NCBI GenBank assembly: GCA_049968515.1
Contig: JBMFQR010000024.1
Coordinates: 1 to 28,177, forward strand
Source of the DNA: JAOACQ01 sp049968515
GTDB taxonomy: Bacteria > Spirochaetota > Brevinematia > Brevinematales > JAOACQ01
DNA: 28,177 bases
Direction: 5' to 3'
Notes under the pieces: model-generated
Told to the model about the DNA's origin: nothing
Seen by the model: the letters and a program-made list of their open reading frames with translations, nothing else
The model's database searches: none
Part shown: piece after piece, positions 24,579 to 28,177 of the stretch
Position numbering within the stretch: position 1 is the stretch's first letter
Layout of the letters: each line of letters begins with the position of its first letter
Made by a program: the position numbers and the translations under genes

Positions 24579-24677
24579 AACTTCTTTTTTTCAATTTTTT
24601 AAAGTAATATTCTAAGAAATGATAAATAAAGCAAGCATTTTTGATTTCGGAAATTTTTATGTAGGTGTTTTTGGCTT

Positions 24678-26126
24678 ATGAACAAGGAGTTGAAGAAATT
24701 TGTTGCCTTTTGTTCTCTGTTTCTTTTGGACCTATTTTCTTTTTATATCTCACTATTTCTCGCAGTTAATTTTCGATATTTAGTTGACCTTCTTTTTCCC
24801 CAGAGATTTCCTAAGAATATTTTTTCTTTCAACTACTATTTTTCAATCTGGTGGTTACCACTTATCTTTGTTGTTTTTTTCTCTTTTGAAAAACTTTATT
24901 TTAAAAAGCAACCATTCTGGGAAGAAGAGAAATTTATTCTAAAATCAGTTTTTCAATCGATAGTCTTTATTTTCTTTGTAATTACTATAACTGAAGACTA
25001 CGGAAGTGTTTCAAGATTGACTATCTTTTTTCTTGGTTTGATATTCTTTCCTATTGTTTCAGTTATTAGGTTTTGGGGGAAAAGAATTTTAAATATATTA
25101 GGCATATGGAGTGAAAATGTATTGATTATAGGTATAAACGAAAAAGCAAGAAGAATCGCAGAGAGCTATATTAAAGAAAAAGAAGTTGGTTATAGTATTG
25201 TTGGTTTTCTTACTGATGATGGGGTTAATAAAAAGAGAATAAAAATATTAAATAGAGAGGTTGAAATTTTAGGAAGTGTAAAAAATTTTAAATCAATCAT
25301 AAAAAATTTAAATGTGGATAATGTGATTATAGCACTTGAAAATTATACTCAGGAAGAAATTCTTAAACTGAGCAAAGAAATACAAAGAATTGCAAAAACA
25401 GTTATGATAAAGCCTTTAATTTCGGATATTGCTCAGCTTAATACTGAAATTCACTACCTTTTCTTTGAAAAAACTCTTCTTATCAAAATCAATAATAATC
25501 TTAAGTCACTAACAAACCAGATTATAAAAGCCGTTCTTGACATCTTAATTGTTTTGGTACTGTCACCCTTTTTACTCTTATTTATTTGTATAATTGCCAT
25601 AGCTGTAAAGCTAACTTCGAAGGGACCTGTTTTTATAAAACAGGAAAGGATGGGTAAGGGTGGAAAAATATTTAATTGCCTTAAGTTCAGGACTATGTAT
25701 GAAAATGGAGATAAAATATTAGAAGAATATTTAAGTAAAAACAGTCTTGCTAAAAAAGAGTGGGATGATTACAGAAAGTTAAAGACTTACGACCCACGTG
25801 TGACGCAGATTGGTAAATTTCTCAGAAAAACATCTCTTGATGAGCTTCCCCAGTTTATTAATGTCTTAAGGGGAGAGATGAGTGTGGTTGGGCCAAGACC
25901 ATATCTTATAAAAGAAAAAAGACAGATAAAAGAGTTTTTAAATATAATTTTACTTGCAAAGCCAGGTATTACCGGTTTGTGGCAGGTTTCGGGAAGAAAT
26001 GATCTTAAATTTCTTGAAAGAGCTGAGCTTGAGGCATGGTATGTTGAAAACTGGTCAGTATGGCTTGATTTTATTATTCTTATCAGAACAATCTTTGTAA
26101 TCTTTAAGGGAAATGGGGCATATTAA
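24678..26126 (+). CDS. WbaP/WcaJ-type undecaprenyl-phosphate sugar phosphotransferase
   Basis: Polytopic enzyme that starts surface-polysaccharide repeat units by moving a sugar-1-phosphate to undecaprenyl phosphate. The N-terminal half has four hydrophobic spans (about 7-30, 52-70, 88-105, 113-132) and a Rossmann-like domain (about 145-250; NVLIIGINEKARRIAES). A further membrane segment (about 283-310) precedes the catalytic domain: KLTSKGPVFIKQERMGKGG, KFRTM, DPRVTQIG from D372, TSLDELPQ (385-392), VVGPRP (403-408) and KPGITGLWQVSGR. At 482 residues it is a full-length member. The sugar (glucose or galactose) cannot be read from the sequence. The ATG has AGGTG about ten nt upstream. Its stop shares TTAA (26123-26126) with the convergent lipoprotein gene. 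Confidence 0.92.
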   Translation: MNKELKKFVAFCSLFLLDLFSFYISLFLAVNFRYLVDLLFPQRFPKNIFSFNYYFSIWWLPLIFVVFFSFEKLYFKKQPFWEEEKFILKSVFQSIVFIFFVITITEDYGSVSRLTIFFLGLIFFPIVSVIRFWGKRILNILGIWSENVLIIGINEKARRIAESYIKEKEVGYSIVGFLTDDGVNKKRIKILNREVEILGSVKNFKSIIKNLNVDNVIIALENYTQEEILKLSKEIQRIAKTVMIKPLISDIAQLNTEIHYLFFEKTLLIKINNNLKSLTNQIIKAVLDILIVLVLSPFLLLFICIIAIAVKLTSKGPVFIKQERMGKGGKIFNCLKFRTMYENGDKILEEYLSKNSLAKKEWDDYRKLKTYDPRVTQIGKFLRKTSLDELPQFINVLRGEMSVVGPRPYLIKEKRQIKEFLNIILLAKPGITGLWQVSGRNDLKFLERAELEAWYVENWSVWLDFIILIRTIFVIFKGNGAY

Positions 26127-27013
26127 TTTAACTCAATCATAAAATTGTATTTTACTACATAATAACCAGTAAAACTGTTGTTTATAATATATAGCTCAAG
26201 GTTATGATTACCTTTACCAATCTTTTCAACAGGAATCTTACAATCAAAACCTGAATACATATACTGTGCAGTATTAAAATACTCTGCCACATCTACTCTC
26301 TTTAAGCCATAAAGTGCCTGGAAAATATTTGTTTTGTCAAAAGCTATATAAACATCGCCAGCCAGGTCATATGATGGAGAATCTACTGCCCAGCCACTGA
26401 AAAGTAAGAATTTTGTATCATTTAACTTAAAAGAAAGATTATTGGTTATAGCATAAACAGGTATTCCATTTATACTATCGAGTGTAGAATCCGTTTTATT
26501 TGATAAGATTTTAAGTTCTCCAAACGATTTAATTTTCTTTTCAACTATTGATAACATAAAAATATTTTCATTTTTATAATAAGATTTCTTATCAGCTCCT
26601 ATCGCAATTATAGATAAATACCTTGGAAATAGTCCCACATCACTGAAAGGTATTACACATTCAAAACCAGAAGAATTTCCAGACCTTTCCAGACCATATT
26701 TAGCCATGAATAACTTATTATTAATTTCGATGTAAACCGCACTGAAGCTTTTTTTCATAGAGTTGTCAATTACCCAGCCATTTATTATTATATATTGCTC
26801 ATTTTGATTATTGCTTAATTCACTTTTTTCTAAGATAAGAAAGGTATTATTTTGAACCTTAATTCCGTTTATTTCTTCTATTCCAGTGGATTGGATGCTT
26901 CCCTTTCTCTCTAAATTTTTAAGTCTATTTTCAAAATCCTTTTTCTCTTCCTGGTATTTCGATGTATTACAGGAAAGAAATAATAAGAGAATAAAATAAA
27001 TAAGTTTCTTCAT
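26123..27013 (-). CDS. lipoprotein with two copies of a GW(A/V)xD beta domain
   Basis: 296 residues. The lipoprotein signal ends at LFLSC with C15 lipidated, followed by a short charged helix (20-38). Two related domains follow, about 48-158 and 181-295. Each opens with INGI-x-V, then GW-x-x-D (79-83 and 207-211), VYIxxxxxxxxAxYGLxR (93-110 and 221-239), SGF-x-C and I-P. This domain is one I recall attached to polysaccharide-synthesis membrane proteins, but I know no assigned function. Position beside WbaP and two GT2 genes suggests a surface-glycan role, as inference. Its start lies 18 nt after the stop of the upstream GT2 gene, so the two are probably cotranscribed. It is unrecognised beyond this. 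Confidence 0.78.
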   Translation of the reverse strand: MKKLIYFILLLFLSCNTSKYQEEKKDFENRLKNLERKGSIQSTGIEEINGIKVQNNTFLILEKSELSNNQNEQYIIINGWVIDNSMKKSFSAVYIEINNKLFMAKYGLERSGNSSGFECVIPFSDVGLFPRYLSIIAIGADKKSYYKNENIFMLSIVEKKIKSFGELKILSNKTDSTLDSINGIPVYAITNNLSFKLNDTKFLLFSGWAVDSPSYDLAGDVYIAFDKTNIFQALYGLKRVDVAEYFNTAQYMYSGFDCKIPVEKIGKGNHNLELYIINNSFTGYYVVKYNFMIELN

Positions 27014-27031
27014 CGTTTAATTCTCATTCAA

Positions 27032-27961
27032 TTAAATTAAGCAAAAGAGATAGATGTTTCTCAAGATTCCACTTTTAAAAAAGCCATTTCTTAGCATTTC
27101 ATACTTTCTTTTGAAAAAACTATATTCTTCAAAATGTGAAAAAACCTGGAGAGTATTTTTCTCTTTTTCACCGAGAAGGTCTTCATATCTTTCAAGAAGA
27201 ATTTTTGCTCTTAAACGAGACAATTTAAGATCCTCAATAATCCTTGTTTTACCCTCCATTATTTTTTCAATTGCATAGAAAAAATCAAACTTTTTTAATT
27301 TACCAGAAGTGTTCATAGAATGTTGCCTGTATAGCACAGTTTTTTCATTGAGATAGCCAATTCTTCCAGTTAGAGAAGCCACAAGTCCCACCCACCAGTC
27401 ATGAAAAATGGCTTCTTCAGGAATAGGAAATGCAATTTCTTTAAGCTTTTTATTTATCATCACAGTACATCCTGTAATTACATTTTGTACAAGCAGTTTG
27501 TTGAATTTAAACGCAATATACGGTGACAAACGCCTGAATTTGAAGTATGATTCTGATATAGTATTTAAGGCCTCATCTACTATTTTTAAGTCAGTAAAGA
27601 CAAACAAAGGTTCTTCTTCACCATACTTTTTTTCCAATTCTTTAATCTTACCCAGGGTTATTTCAATCTTGTTTTCTATCCAGACATCATCCTGATCACA
27701 AAACATTATATAATTTCTGTCTGATGCTTTGCCGAGTATATCAAAACTTTTTAAAAAACCAACTTTCTCATTTCCAAAAAGAAAATGAAGCCTTTCTCCA
27801 AGGATTTTACTGTAGTTTAAAATAATATCTATGGTTTTATCTGTAGAACCATCATCACGAACAATGAGCCTCCAGTTTTTAAAGCTTTGCAGAATTATGG
27901 ATTCAATCAAATCAGGTAAAAATCTTTCTCCATTATATGTGGATAATAGAATATCGACCAT
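27032..27961 (-). CDS. GT2 glycosyltransferase, rhamnosyltransferase-type
   Basis: 309-residue GT-A enzyme. LLSTYNG (5-11) opens the fold. RDDGSTD (35-41) and FCDQDDVW (87-94) give the nucleotide-sugar and metal-binding acidic motifs. HDWWVGLVAS (187-196) and VLYRQHSMNTSG follow. The DQDDVW plus HDWW plus YRQH combination marks the group often annotated as rhamnosyltransferases for O-antigen or exopolysaccharide. It has no membrane span, so it probably works at the cytoplasmic face. The ATG has AGGAAAAG immediately upstream and starts 8 nt after the 56-codon gene. It may act after the WbaP-like enzyme, but the donor and acceptor are inferred. Confidence 0.88.
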   Translation of the reverse strand: MVDILLSTYNGERFLPDLIESIILQSFKNWRLIVRDDGSTDKTIDIILNYSKILGERLHFLFGNEKVGFLKSFDILGKASDRNYIMFCDQDDVWIENKIEITLGKIKELEKKYGEEEPLFVFTDLKIVDEALNTISESYFKFRRLSPYIAFKFNKLLVQNVITGCTVMINKKLKEIAFPIPEEAIFHDWWVGLVASLTGRIGYLNEKTVLYRQHSMNTSGKLKKFDFFYAIEKIMEGKTRIIEDLKLSRLRAKILLERYEDLLGEKEKNTLQVFSHFEEYSFFKRKYEMLRNGFFKSGILRNIYLFCLI

Positions 27962-27969
27962 AACTTTTC

Positions 27970-28140
27970 CTATAAGCTTAGTATTCCCAGCACCTTATAA
28001 ACCACAAGCAATGGCCATATAAAGGCTTTTAAGATTCCGAGAAACCCACCCCAGAAAGAATGGGAATTTTGTACAAAATAAATTGCCGCACCGATTATTG
28101 TTAAAAAGTAAATTCCTCCCGTAAAGCCATTGTTTTTCAT
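27970..28140 (-). CDS. 56-residue two-helix membrane protein
   Basis: A short gene with ATG at 28138-28140, a strong GGAGG (28145-28149) five nt upstream and stop TAG at 27970-27972. The product starts MKNNGFTGGIYFLTIIGAAI and ends LKAFIWPLLVVYKVLGILSL. It has two hydrophobic segments (about 8-23 and 34-54) joined by QNSHSFWGGF. Small proteins of this pattern (GAAIYF, SFW, KAxxWPxxLVYK) are, as I recall, a conserved hypothetical family in many bacteria; no function is known to me. It is 8 nt from the GT2 gene and probably in the same transcript. The good RBS, compact spacing and non-random composition support it as real. Confidence 0.8.
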   Translation of the reverse strand: MKNNGFTGGIYFLTIIGAAIYFVQNSHSFWGGFLGILKAFIWPLLVVYKVLGILSL

Positions 28141-28155
28141 TCTTCCTCCTATCTT

Positions 28156-28161
28156 ATTATA
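28156..28161 (-). promoter_or_regulatory. candidate -10 box for the right-end operon
   Basis: A TATAAT on the minus strand lies 7 nt upstream of the GGAGG of the 56-codon gene. Its -35 would lie beyond the window edge. A TTGACA (28164-28169) is too close to serve it. Support is therefore partial. Confidence 0.3.
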
Positions 28162-28177
28162 TTTGTCAAGTTTTTTT

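Overview
The window is an AT-rich (roughly one-third GC by eye) stretch of bacterial chromosome, densely packed with genes. Several things point to a diderm (Gram-negative-type) cell: proteins with lipoboxes (the GH16 enzyme, ApbE and the 26123-27013 lipoprotein), a secreted PEGA protein ending in an outer-membrane-like beta-barrel, Lgt, and a WbaP-type polysaccharide locus. Clear Shine-Dalgarno sites and sigma-70-like promoters are common. No rRNA or ribosomal protein gene is present to fix the phylum. A spirochaete-like lineage or an uncultured candidate phylum is possible, but this is a guess. No prophage, intact transposase or CRISPR array was seen.

Layout. 80-2712 (+): lgt and an endonuclease-type mutL, overlapping by 13 nt. 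2693-6344 (-): carA coupled to a beta-carbonic anhydrase, then, from a separate strong promoter, a coiled-coil/nuclease-like protein and a UDP-glucuronate decarboxylase. 6427-10602 (+): a leucine-rich-repeat protein, ClpS and ClpA, 4-5 nt apart. Its promoter interlocks with the carA promoter around a shared palindromic -10 region. 10729-13731 (+): a 1000-residue PEGA/helical-repeat/beta-barrel envelope protein with a strong terminator. 13859-14686 (+): a GH16 lipoprotein. 14687-15152: a gene-free stretch with a 119-bp hairpin repeat and decayed copies of a tRNA 3' end. 15153-15225 (-): tRNA-Ala(GGC) with its own promoter and terminator. 15406-21540 (+): GH57 branching enzyme, REC-PAS-GGDEF-EAL regulator, TPR membrane protein, miaB. 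21537-23383 (-): ApbE and a small NAD(P)-binding protein, with a structured segment and a second repeat fragment between them. 23655-28140: a surface-polysaccharide locus with two rhamnosyltransferase-type GT2 enzymes, a WbaP-like initiating sugar transferase, a duplicated-domain lipoprotein and a 56-residue membrane protein.

How the genes may work together. CarA consumes bicarbonate through its CarB partner, and carbonic anhydrase supplies it. ClpS and ClpA form the N-degron branch of ClpAP, and the LRR protein is positioned to be expressed with them. The GH57 operon joins glucan branching to a c-di-GMP phosphodiesterase-type regulator. UDP-xylose synthesis (2693-3637) could feed the polysaccharide enzymes at the right end. 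All three tail-to-tail protein-gene pairs overlap at their 3' ends, two of them by sharing a TTAA at their stop codons.
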